Positions 4,688 to 10,749 of a stretch of DNA of 10,749 nucleotides are shown here, in pieces. The notes below the pieces were generated by a model. That model was not told the origin of the DNA. It searched no databases and saw only the letters and a list, made by a program, of their open reading frames with translations. The stretch is from assembly GCA_009781925.1 (NCBI GenBank), contig WQUU01000196.1:1-10749 (forward strand), read 5' to 3'. Each line of letters begins with the position of its first letter. Within the stretch, counting starts at the first letter, position 1. The DNA comes from Bacillota bacterium (GTDB lineage Bacteria; Bacillota; Clostridia; Oscillospirales; Oscillospiraceae). Position numbers and translations under genes: made by a program.

Positions 4688-6054
4688 CATAGCATCGCGG
4701 TCGCCTTAAACCAATTGTCCTTGTACGAGATGCTGACAATGCCCGCGTATTTTTCCACCGCGTACCGGATGCTGCGCATCCCAATCGCGTGGCGGTCTTT
4801 GTCCGCCTTGCGCGTCGCGAAAAACCCGTCCTTGATCATGGGCGCGAACTTGTACCCATTTTCCGTGGTCAAGATCAGCAAATTCCCCCTGCGCCGGATC
4901 GACAGTTTCACGCGGCGCAGATCCGGACTTTCCGCCTACGCGGCGGCCTCGATGGCGTTGTCCAATAGATTGCCCAGCAGCGAGCATAAATCCAGCTTGC
5001 TTATACATAGGTCTTCGTAAAAAGCCCCGTCCACCTGAAATTCCACTTGCGCTTGCCGCGCCTCTAAGCATTTCTCGTTAATGACGGCATTTGCGCTTTC
5101 ATTTTCAACATTGACCATGGCGCAGGAGTATAATTGCCGTTCATATTCCGAGATGCTCTCAAGCGTGTCCGCATCCCCTTTTTCCTCGGCTAACTTACGC
5201 CATTGTATGAGGCTATGTTTGAGATCATGGCTTAGAACCTGAACGCGCTCATCCGATTCTTGTTTGCACTGCATATAATACTGCACTTTACTGGCGTCGC
5301 TCAACTCAGCTTCTGTTTTGAGGGCGCGGGACGACCAGAAGATCGAAGAAAATATCTGCCAGAACTCAAAAATGAAAATCAAACTGATCACGCCGTATAT
5401 AGCTATGAAAATATAACGGATCTCAAAGCCCTCCGGCAGAGTCATCGCCTGCTCGATCTGGCTCTTCGTGATCGCCGAGGGAATGATCCCCATACTGTTT
5501 GTAATCAGGTTTATCATGTAGAATCCAAAAAACGACGCCAGCGCAACCGGCAGATAACCGCTCATTTTGCCGTCTAAGCTTTCAATACCCCTGCGTATGG
5601 TTCTTCTAAGCTTCATTTTATATAATAGAAACAGCAAAGTGAATAAAACCAGTTTAAGCCCAATAAATATGGAAATAGTTGTAATATTGTACGGGTTGGA
5701 CACCCTCACGATAAAGCTCACGGTGGGGCCGCAGATAAAAAATGTGGAGACGTTTGAAATCAGCGTCGCCATGATGGCCACAAACCATTTTGAGGACCAG
5801 TGTTCCTTATGGAGCAGCGCACAGGCGCCCCAGATCACCGCGGACATTCCTACAATTCCGCCAAAGTCATTTAGAATATCCAGGTAGTAAATGAAAAACG
5901 TAAGGACAAAGCCGATGAAGTAGGCGGCTCCGTATCCTAAAATGACAATGGATCGGGAATACCTTCTCTCCAATGTTATGCCGCAGATAAGCGCGGACAT
6001 GACACCTGAAAGAGATACCGCAAATGCCCAAATTAAAACAATTCCTATGCTCAT
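4624..6054 (-). pseudogene. AgrC/ComD-like sensor histidine kinase interrupted by an in-frame amber codon
   Basis: The reading frame runs 476 residues from 6054 to 4624 with one TAG at 4936-4938 (codon 373). Residues 1-245 hold about six membrane segments, the sensor part. LSHDLKHSL contains the phospho-accepting H276, and GNLLDNAIEA (361-370) is the N box of the GHKL ATPase. Immediately after comes the stop, then in the same frame ESPDLRRVKLSI, ILTTENGYKF, the G-box region DKDRHAIGMRSI and a usual end near NWFKATAML. Without the downstream part the protein lacks its G box and should not bind ATP productively. The G box reads HAIG where HGIG is usual. A 21-residue tail with a repeated GYETA(F/L)SD(K/R) extends past the family's normal end. 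The gene starts one base after the regulator stop, with GGAGGAG ten bases upstream. It is a recent nonsense mutation, a readthrough case, or an assembly error. Confidence 0.85.
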
Positions 6055-6055
6055 T

Positions 6056-6805
6056 TCAGACGCGCTCCTCCAAAAACTTCAGATACTTCTCCACAGAGGA
6101 CTTCCGAACTTCCCGCTTGACGCCCAGCGGAACCGTCGCCCCGCCCGTCAGCACGAAAAATCCGTCCCGGATGCCCTCTACATGATTAAAATTGAGCAGA
6201 TAGCTGCGCATAATCGGCATAAAAACCGGCGGCTGCAGCTGTTTGGCGTATTCCGACAGCGGCTTGGTCAGCAGTTCGTATTCAGCGCAGACAGTTTTTA
6301 GGGCGATTCGCCGCGTCTTCTCCGACTGCAGAAAGAGGATGTCGCTTTTTTGCAGCGTCAAGTTCTCCAAAGTACCCGAAGTTCTGCACCTGAACGTGAC
6401 GCATTCCCGCTCCACCGCCGCAATGCCCAGTTTTTTGAGAATGCCGGATACCGCCTCGCCGATCTCGGCCTCAAGATGATTCTTGAACATATAGCGAAAA
6501 GCCCCGTAGCGATAGCCCTCGCGGGATTGGTGCTCCATATAGGTCGTGAACAGCAAAAGACAGGCCGCGTTCAATTCGCGCAATCTTTGGGCCACCTGAA
6601 AGCCGTGGATGACCGGCATTTCAACGTCCAAAAAGACGACGTCAAACATTCGCTTTTCCTTTTCCACTGTTTCGATCAAAAATTTCCCGTCAGAAAAAGT
6701 GGAAATTTTTGTCGGCTGTCCCGCGTCCGCAAACGCCTCGCTGAGCATCTGCGCAAAGTGATCCAAAAAACGCAGGTCATCGTCGCATATGGCAATTCTA
6801 AGCAT
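6056..6805 (-). CDS. LytTR-family response regulator (AgrA-like)
   Basis: The product has 249 residues and two domains. The receiver (about 1-125) has acidic residues D8-D10, the phosphorylated aspartate D60 in VVFLDVEMP, the switch threonine in LLFTTY (87-88) and the conserved lysine at K108. The LytTR DNA-binding domain (about 133-245) shows VTFRCR, ILFLQSEKTRRIAL and the motif FMPIMRSYLLNFNHVEGI. Such regulators bind pairs of short direct repeats and activate transcription. It is encoded one base before the sensor kinase and is presumably its partner. AAGGT nine bases before the ATG is the ribosome binding site. It appears intact although its kinase is interrupted. No signal peptide gene or AgrB-like protease is nearby, so the signal is unknown. 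Candidate targets include the repeats at 4611-4687. Confidence 0.92.
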   Translation of the reverse strand: MLRIAICDDDLRFLDHFAQMLSEAFADAGQPTKISTFSDGKFLIETVEKEKRMFDVVFLDVEMPVIHGFQVAQRLRELNAACLLLFTTYMEHQSREGYRYGAFRYMFKNHLEAEIGEAVSGILKKLGIAAVERECVTFRCRTSGTLENLTLQKSDILFLQSEKTRRIALKTVCAEYELLTKPLSEYAKQLQPPVFMPIMRSYLLNFNHVEGIRDGFFVLTGGATVPLGVKREVRKSSVEKYLKFLEERV

Positions 6806-6828
6806 ATCTCATCTACCTTTACCGGGTT

Positions 6829-7111
6829 CTAGTTCACTTCGGCGCCGCCCCACTCCACCGCCGTAAAGCCCGTCCGCGCAAAGGGAACCAGCGTCTGCTC
6901 CGGCAGTTCGACCGCCTTGGCCAGCGGTTTCCACGCCATATTGTCCATGCGCACGCTGACGTCGGTTGGCTCCGTGGGGGTAGAGATACAAAACGGGCTT
7001 TGCCCCGGTTCCCCCAAGAAGACCCTGGCTTGCGAAAATAATGAGAACGATTACAACTGCGACAATTGCGAGCAGCAAAGCGATGAGACAGCCTGTGTTT
7101 TTGTTTTTCAC
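6829..7111 (-). pseudogene. Decayed membrane-anchored KPVLYLYP-family protein
   Basis: The gene begins with GTG directly after the stop of the upstream gene, with AGAGG eight bases away. Residues 1-45 give MKNKNTGC, a membrane helix (about 8-27) and GAKPVLYLYP. The frame is then lost in a run of five C's (G's at 6976-6980 on the + strand). Removing one base restores TEPTDVSVRMD and continues to a TAG at 6829-6831, giving 93 residues ending PFARTGFTAVEWGGAEVN. From memory, clostridial proteins of this type are a few hundred residues long, pair an N-terminal KPVIYLYP segment with a C-terminal MAWKP...ELPEQTL...GFT.VEWGG segment, and have a long extracellular domain between. Here both ends are joined at about residue 57 with that middle missing. 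So both an internal deletion and a frameshift are indicated. It is presumably cotranscribed with its neighbours. Confidence 0.7.
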
Positions 7112-9316
7112 CTATTTTACCTCTTTTCCCAGCAACTTTCGCACCGCGTCCACGTTGCGCTCCTCGACTTCGAGGAGCCGTTTTACGTTTTCCCGCAGCT
7201 GCTCCGGCTCCGCCGCCATCTGGGCCGTGCTCTCCATCAAGGGCACCAGCGTCTCCGGCGACAGCGCGTCCAGCTCCACGTAGGCGCCCCGGCCGATGGA
7301 CTGCATAAAGGCGCTGACCTTGGGGTCATAGACCACGCCGATGACAGGCACCCCCTGGGAGGCCGCGAAGATCAGTGCGTGCAGCCGCATGGACAGGACG
7401 ATCTTCATGCGCCTGAGCACGCCGATGGTCAGTGAGGGGCCCAGCGGCGCGAAAATCGAAAAATAGGGGACATGGATGTCCAGTTTGGACATGGCCTCTT
7501 TGGCGGCCTCGCTGTCGCTTCGGTAGTTGACGGACAGAAATATCGATGCGAGGCCGAATTGCTCGTAGGCCGCCTTGGCCGCCGCCACAAAACTCTCCGG
7601 AGAGGGGAGAGCCCCCTTCCACTTGCGCAGGGCGAAACAGATGTAATTTCCTCCGGGGTCGATGCCGTTTTCGAGAAAGAGCGCGTCCACGGCGGCGTCG
7701 TCCGCCGGGGGGAGGGTGAGCGCCGGGTCGGAACTCACAATGATCTCCGGCTTTGTCACACCAAAGCGCGCGAGTTCCTCCGCGCTGTGGGACTCCCGCA
7801 GGGTGATCATGTCCACACAGGCGTTTAAGTCCCGGCGCACCCGCTTTACGTCGTCCTCATAGAGCACAGGGCCGATGCCGCAGGCGTACATGAGCACCTT
7901 GCAGCCCCGGGCCTTGGCTCGCCGGAGTGTGAAGAGGTAGTACCACAGACTCCGCTTGCTGGTCACGTCCTGGATCAGGCTCCCGCCGCCGTTGATATAT
8001 AGAATTGTGCGGCGCATCAGGGGCAGAAATTTGAAAATATCAAACGTGTGCAGCACATCGACGCCAAAACGCGTGGCCGTCTCCTTCGGCCGCCGGGCCA
8101 GGACTGTGACAGGCAGAAAAGGGTCGATCCCTTTGAGCTGCAGTAAAATAGCCTCCAGAATGCCGTCATCGCCCACATTGCCGTGGCCGTAGGCCCCGCA
8201 GAGCAGAACGCCATCCCGCCCGCGTTTGCCCAGGGCTTCCCGGCGGAGAACCTCGGCATAGATCGCCTTCTGGCGCTCCGCCGTCGCCTGGCCGGAGAAT
8301 TCCCGCCATACCCGGTTCCGGAGCGCGGCGCCCAGCCGCTCCCGCAGGGCCCTGTCCCGCGCGAGTTCCAACAGCAGCGCGGACAGGGCCTTTTCGTCCC
8401 CCGGCGGGAAGAGCAGACCCGTCTCCCCGTGGGAGATGAGTTCCGGCACGCCGCCCACCCGGGAACTCACGGTGGGCAGGGCGTAACGCGCCCCTTCGGT
8501 GAGCACGTAGGGGAAAGTCTCCGACAGGGAGGTCAAAGCATTGACGTCCAGCGCGGCGTAAAAGGCGTCCATGTCCGACACCCAGCCCAAAAAGCGAACC
8601 GCGCCCCCGATTCCCAGTTCTTTGGACAGAGCCTCCAGGGCCGCGCGGTCAGGCCCGTCCCCGGCGACGCGCAGGCGCAGGTTCGGCGCTTCGCGAAAAG
8701 CCAGCGCGAAGCCGCGCAGCAGGGTTGCGACATCCTTGACGGGATGGAGCCGCGCGGCGATGCCGACCGTGACCGCGCCCTCCTCCCGGCAGACGGTCTT
8801 GAGGGGCGCTTCGATCTCCACGCCGTTGTGGATGGTAAAAATACGGTTCGGCGCAAAGCCCCGGCTGATGAGGAGCCTGCGCATGGCCTCGCTCACCGCG
8901 ACCCGGTAGTCCAGCATCCGCAGGGCGCAGGCGTTGAGCACGCCGTAGGTGACTTTGGCGAAGGGGCGGCCCAGATAGTCCAGGCGCGGGTCGCTGTGTA
9001 CGGTGCTGAGCACCGGCGCGGGGGTGAAGAGCTTCAGCAGCGTCCCCATGAGATTGGCCCGGGAGCCGTGGCAGTGGACGAGCTCATAGCCCTCTGTACG
9101 AACCATCTTCCGGAGTGCCAAAAACGTCCGGACAAAACCTCTGCCGTCAAAATCGACGGTGGGAATTCCGAGAGCCACGGCCTCCTCGGAGAATTCCCCC
9201 CTGATAAAACAGCATAGCCTCACTTCGATATCCCGGGACAGAGTCTCGAGCAGCAGGTGCACATGGGTCTTGGCCCCGCCGGCGTCCCCGCCGCTGATCA
9301 GATGCAGTACCTTCAA
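7112..9316 (-). CDS. GT4 glycosyltransferase fused to CsaB-like polysaccharide pyruvyltransferase
   Basis: The product is about 734 residues with two enzyme halves. Residues 1-360 form a family-4 retaining glycosyltransferase: KVLHLISGGDAGGAKTHV at the start, VGIAARLHPVKD, VAGDGPDR, and the E-x7-E motif in SETFPYVLTEGA (E266, E274). Residues about 366-734 form a CsaB-type pyruvyltransferase: AYGHGNVGDDG at 375-385, INGGGSLIQD near 441-450, and the signature SMRLHALIFAA at 642-652. CsaB adds pyruvate ketals to the wall polysaccharide that anchors S-layer proteins; the first half presumably adds a sugar of the same polymer. The start is placed at TTG 9316, where the glycosyltransferase fold begins; GTG at 9403 would add 29 unlikely residues encoded within a repeat element. 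The fusion predicts two consecutive steps by one polypeptide. It heads a run with the decayed membrane gene and the two-component genes. Confidence 0.88.
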   Translation of the reverse strand: MKVLHLISGGDAGGAKTHVHLLLETLSRDIEVRLCCFIRGEFSEEAVALGIPTVDFDGRGFVRTFLALRKMVRTEGYELVHCHGSRANLMGTLLKLFTPAPVLSTVHSDPRLDYLGRPFAKVTYGVLNACALRMLDYRVAVSEAMRRLLISRGFAPNRIFTIHNGVEIEAPLKTVCREEGAVTVGIAARLHPVKDVATLLRGFALAFREAPNLRLRVAGDGPDRAALEALSKELGIGGAVRFLGWVSDMDAFYAALDVNALTSLSETFPYVLTEGARYALPTVSSRVGGVPELISHGETGLLFPPGDEKALSALLLELARDRALRERLGAALRNRVWREFSGQATAERQKAIYAEVLRREALGKRGRDGVLLCGAYGHGNVGDDGILEAILLQLKGIDPFLPVTVLARRPKETATRFGVDVLHTFDIFKFLPLMRRTILYINGGGSLIQDVTSKRSLWYYLFTLRRAKARGCKVLMYACGIGPVLYEDDVKRVRRDLNACVDMITLRESHSAEELARFGVTKPEIIVSSDPALTLPPADDAAVDALFLENGIDPGGNYICFALRKWKGALPSPESFVAAAKAAYEQFGLASIFLSVNYRSDSEAAKEAMSKLDIHVPYFSIFAPLGPSLTIGVLRRMKIVLSMRLHALIFAASQGVPVIGVVYDPKVSAFMQSIGRGAYVELDALSPETLVPLMESTAQMAAEPEQLRENVKRLLEVEERNVDAVRKLLGKEVK

Positions 9317-9380
9317 ACAGACCGCCCCCCGAGGAAAAGTATTGTGCTGAGAGACGAAAACGAGTATAATACCAACGGAC

Positions 9381-9499
9381 AACCCCCCGGCGCTTCGCGC
9401 CACCCCCTTTTAAAAGGGGGCCTTCAGATCAAGGGCCTGTGCCTTTCAGGCCCCTTTTGAAAGGAGCTGTCAGCGCTGCCCTTGCGCTGACTGAGGTTT
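9381..9499. repeat. Hairpin-rich repeat-like element between divergent genes
   Basis: This stretch is four consecutive inverted repeats: GGCGC/GCGCC (9389-9401), the perfect 18-base palindrome CCCCCTTTTAAAAGGGGG (9403-9420), GGGCCTG/CAGGCCC (9433-9439 with 9447-9453), and GTCAGCGC/GCGCTGAC (9469-9476 with 9484-9491). Its ends read AACC and GGTT. The layout, including the minus-strand phrases CCTCAGTCAGC and TGACAGCTCC, resembles small dispersed MITE-like repeats common in Oscillospiraceae genomes; that is from memory and not tested. It lies wholly within the predicted leader of the gene at 7112-9316. The third hairpin is followed by CTTTTG and could act as a weak terminator on the + strand. 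Confidence 0.65.
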
Positions 9500-9511
9500 G
9501 TGTCCTACCCA

Positions 9512-9540
9512 ATTATACACGCGCTTTTCACTTCGGTCAA
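9512..9540 (-). promoter_or_regulatory. Sigma-A promoter of the glycosyltransferase/CsaB gene
   Basis: On the minus strand TTGACC (9535-9540) and a perfect TATAAT (9512-9517) are exactly 17 bases apart. Transcription would start near 9505 and run leftward through the hairpin-rich element, giving a leader of about 190 bases before the TTG start at 9316. It probably drives the whole leftward series down to the sensor kinase, since no other convincing promoter was seen there. I found no comparable promoter for the divergent + strand gene. Confidence 0.75.
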
Positions 9541-9554
9541 CATGGAGGGACAAA

Positions 9555-10694
9555 ATGACCACAGTTTATGTGATCCGGCACGCGGAGGCGGAGGGCAACC
9601 TCTACCGCCGGGGACAGGGGCAGTTCGACGGCCAGGTGACGCCCAGAGGTTTTAAGCAAATCGCGGCTTTGGCGGAACGTTTTCGGGATGTCCCGCTGGA
9701 CGCCGTTTATTCCAGTGACCTCTCCCGCACCGCCGCCACCGCGGGGGCGATTCTCAAATACCACAATTTGCCCCTTATCACGGATATCCGCCTGCGTGAG
9801 ATCAATCTCGGCTGCTGGGAGGACGTGAGCTGGGGGAATTTGGCCTATGCGGACAAGCCCATGATGGACAACTTCAGTTCCGACCCCGACAACTGGCATG
9901 TGCCGGGCGCGGAGAGCTTTCGGGACGTCACCGCCCGGATCACGGCCGCGGTGGAGGAGATCGCGCAAAACCATGAGGGGCAGAGCGTTGCCGTGGTCTC
10001 CCACGGCATGGCGATCCGGGCCATGCTCTGCCACTATTTAAATATCCCCTCCAAAGAGGTCATGCGCGTACCCCATGGGGATAACACGGCGGTGTCCCTG
10101 CTGCAAATCAAAAGCGGCCGCGTGGCAGTCGTATACCTCAACGACAACAGCCATCTGGACGCGAACACTTCCACGTTTATGGGGCAGACCTGGTGGAAAA
10201 AGAGCAGCGGCGCGGAGGACAACAATCTGAGGTTTGAGCCCCTGGATCTGCGCACCGAATCGAAATTCTATATAAATTGCTACCGGGACGCCTGGCGCGT
10301 GAGCCACGGCTCCGACGCCGGCTTTGAGCCGACCCTTTATCTGGCCTGCGCCAAACTGCACGTCCGTAGCCATCCCCTGGCCCTCATGAAGGTCTATCGG
10401 GGGGACAGCGTCGCGGGCATTGTGGAGTTTGACGCCGAGCGCGGAGAGGCTGAGGGCTTTGGCTGGATCACCCTCTGTTACATGTTGCCGGAACACCGCA
10501 ATCAGGGCTTGGGCGTACAGCTCATCGGCCACGCGCTCTCCGCCTTCCGGAAACTGGGGCGCACGCGCCTGCGCCTGCACGTCAGCGGGGAGAATGAACA
10601 CGCCCGGCGCTTTTACGAGCGCTATGAGTTCCGGGAGATCGGCAGAGACCCCGGCGCCATGGGCGAGATGATTTTGATGGAGAGGGAAATATAA
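9555..10694 (+). CDS. Histidine phosphatase fused to GNAT acetyltransferase
   Basis: The product has 379 residues with two domains. Residues 1-195 are a histidine phosphatase of the phosphoglycerate-mutase-like superfamily: RHAEAEGN with catalytic R8 and H9, SSDLSRTAATA with R58, the acid residue in REINLGCWED (E82), and VSHGMAIRAML with H150. Residues about 235-379 form a GNAT acetyltransferase: WITLCYMLPEHRNQGLGVQL has the acetyl-CoA loop at 314-320, and the end LRLHVSGENEHARRFYERYEF is typical. Substrates of both halves are unknown. A longer in-frame reading begins at 9498, but the ATG at 9555 has GGAGG six bases upstream and starts exactly at the phosphatase fold. The gene is divergent from the wall-polysaccharide gene and is followed by a terminator. 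It could be a repair or detoxification enzyme, but nothing here shows it. Confidence 0.9.
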   Translation: MTTVYVIRHAEAEGNLYRRGQGQFDGQVTPRGFKQIAALAERFRDVPLDAVYSSDLSRTAATAGAILKYHNLPLITDIRLREINLGCWEDVSWGNLAYADKPMMDNFSSDPDNWHVPGAESFRDVTARITAAVEEIAQNHEGQSVAVVSHGMAIRAMLCHYLNIPSKEVMRVPHGDNTAVSLLQIKSGRVAVVYLNDNSHLDANTSTFMGQTWWKKSSGAEDNNLRFEPLDLRTESKFYINCYRDAWRVSHGSDAGFEPTLYLACAKLHVRSHPLALMKVYRGDSVAGIVEFDAERGEAEGFGWITLCYMLPEHRNQGLGVQLIGHALSAFRKLGRTRLRLHVSGENEHARRFYERYEFREIGRDPGAMGEMILMEREI

Positions 10695-10715
10695 ACATTT
10701 CATTGCATTTGATAG

Positions 10716-10740
10716 GGGCCGCACACCGGGCGGCCCGTTT
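10716..10740 (+). terminator. Hairpin terminator after the phosphatase-acetyltransferase gene
   Basis: GGGCCGC (10716-10722) pairs with GCGGCCC (10730-10736) around a seven-base loop, followed by GTTT. ATTGC (10702-10706) and GCAAT (10741-10745) could extend the structure. The T-tract is short, so it is a moderate rather than strong intrinsic terminator. Confidence 0.6.
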
Positions 10741-10749
10741 GCAATACAC

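Noticed and set aside
4936..4938. Amber codon read as pyrrolysine or another recoded amino acid
   Set aside because: TAG is used as the ordinary stop of ispE, the antitoxin and the glycosyltransferase/CsaB gene in this same window, and no recoding machinery is visible. A nonsense mutation is simpler.
4936..6054. A complete agr-type quorum-sensing locus
   Set aside because: Kinase and regulator are present, but no AgrB-like protease or AgrD-like peptide gene was found in the flanking sequence of this window.
8183..9217. A 344-codon + strand frame opposite the glycosyltransferase
   Set aside because: It is an antisense shadow typical of GC-rich coding DNA; the translation is low-complexity in R, G, P and Q, and the minus-strand gene has clear motifs.
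9317..9403. Longer glycosyltransferase starting at GTG 9403
   Set aside because: The extra 29 residues do not resemble the family start, lie in a hairpin-rich repeat, and lack a ribosome binding site.
9457..9490. A + strand promoter for the gene at 9555
   Set aside because: TTGAAA at 9457-9462 has no -10 at suitable spacing, and the TATA-like sequence near 9512 fits the minus-strand promoter far better.
9498..9554. Longer N-terminus for the phosphatase-acetyltransferase
   Set aside because: The phosphatase fold begins at the ATG at 9555, which has GGAGG at proper spacing; the extension overlaps the opposing promoter.

Overview
The window looks like chromosomal DNA of a GC-rich, spore-forming member of the Clostridia (Oscillospiraceae-like). 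Four things point that way: a spoIIR sporulation gene, strong AGGAGG-type ribosome binding sites, an archaeal-type cofactor-independent phosphoglycerate mutase next to ispE, and a CsaB-type cell-wall pyruvyltransferase. This placement rests on gene content only.

Left part (1-2601, + strand). The 3' end of apgM overlaps ispE by ATGA. A conspicuously AT-rich higBA-type toxin-antitoxin pair follows, and its consensus sigma-A promoter begins inside the last codons of ispE. A long terminator-like hairpin then separates it from spoIIR. The right arm of that hairpin carries the only visible spoIIR ribosome binding site, and a sigma-F-like promoter lies so that sporulation transcripts would start inside the hairpin loop.

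Middle part (2605-4605, - strand). A probable five-gene envelope operon reads leftward: a multi-spanning membrane protein, a two-helix membrane protein, a YbjQ/UPF0145 protein and two paralogous small lipoproteins. The lipoprotein pair arose by an exact 492-bp tandem duplication that also captured the 3' end of spoIIR on one side and the last codons of the ybjQ-like gene on the other. The copied spoIIR tail is identical to the original while the lipoprotein genes have diverged. The operon promoter has a good -10, a poor -35 and short direct repeats just upstream, which suggests an activator.

Right-middle part (4624-9540, - strand). A sigma-A promoter at 9512-9540 and a leader full of hairpins precede a single gene combining a GT4 glycosyltransferase with a CsaB-like pyruvyltransferase. 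Downstream are the decayed remains of a KPVLYLYP-type membrane-anchored protein, a LytTR response regulator and an AgrC/ComD-like sensor kinase. The kinase is split by one in-frame amber codon between its N box and G box. No autoinducer peptide gene or processing protease is seen.

Right end (9555-10694, + strand). A divergent gene fuses a histidine phosphatase to a GNAT acetyltransferase and is followed by a hairpin terminator.

No tRNA, rRNA, CRISPR array or transposase gene was seen. The most interesting features are the hairpin/promoter arrangement at spoIIR, the tandem duplication with its conserved dead tail, the amber-interrupted kinase, and the possible link from the LytTR regulator to the envelope operon.
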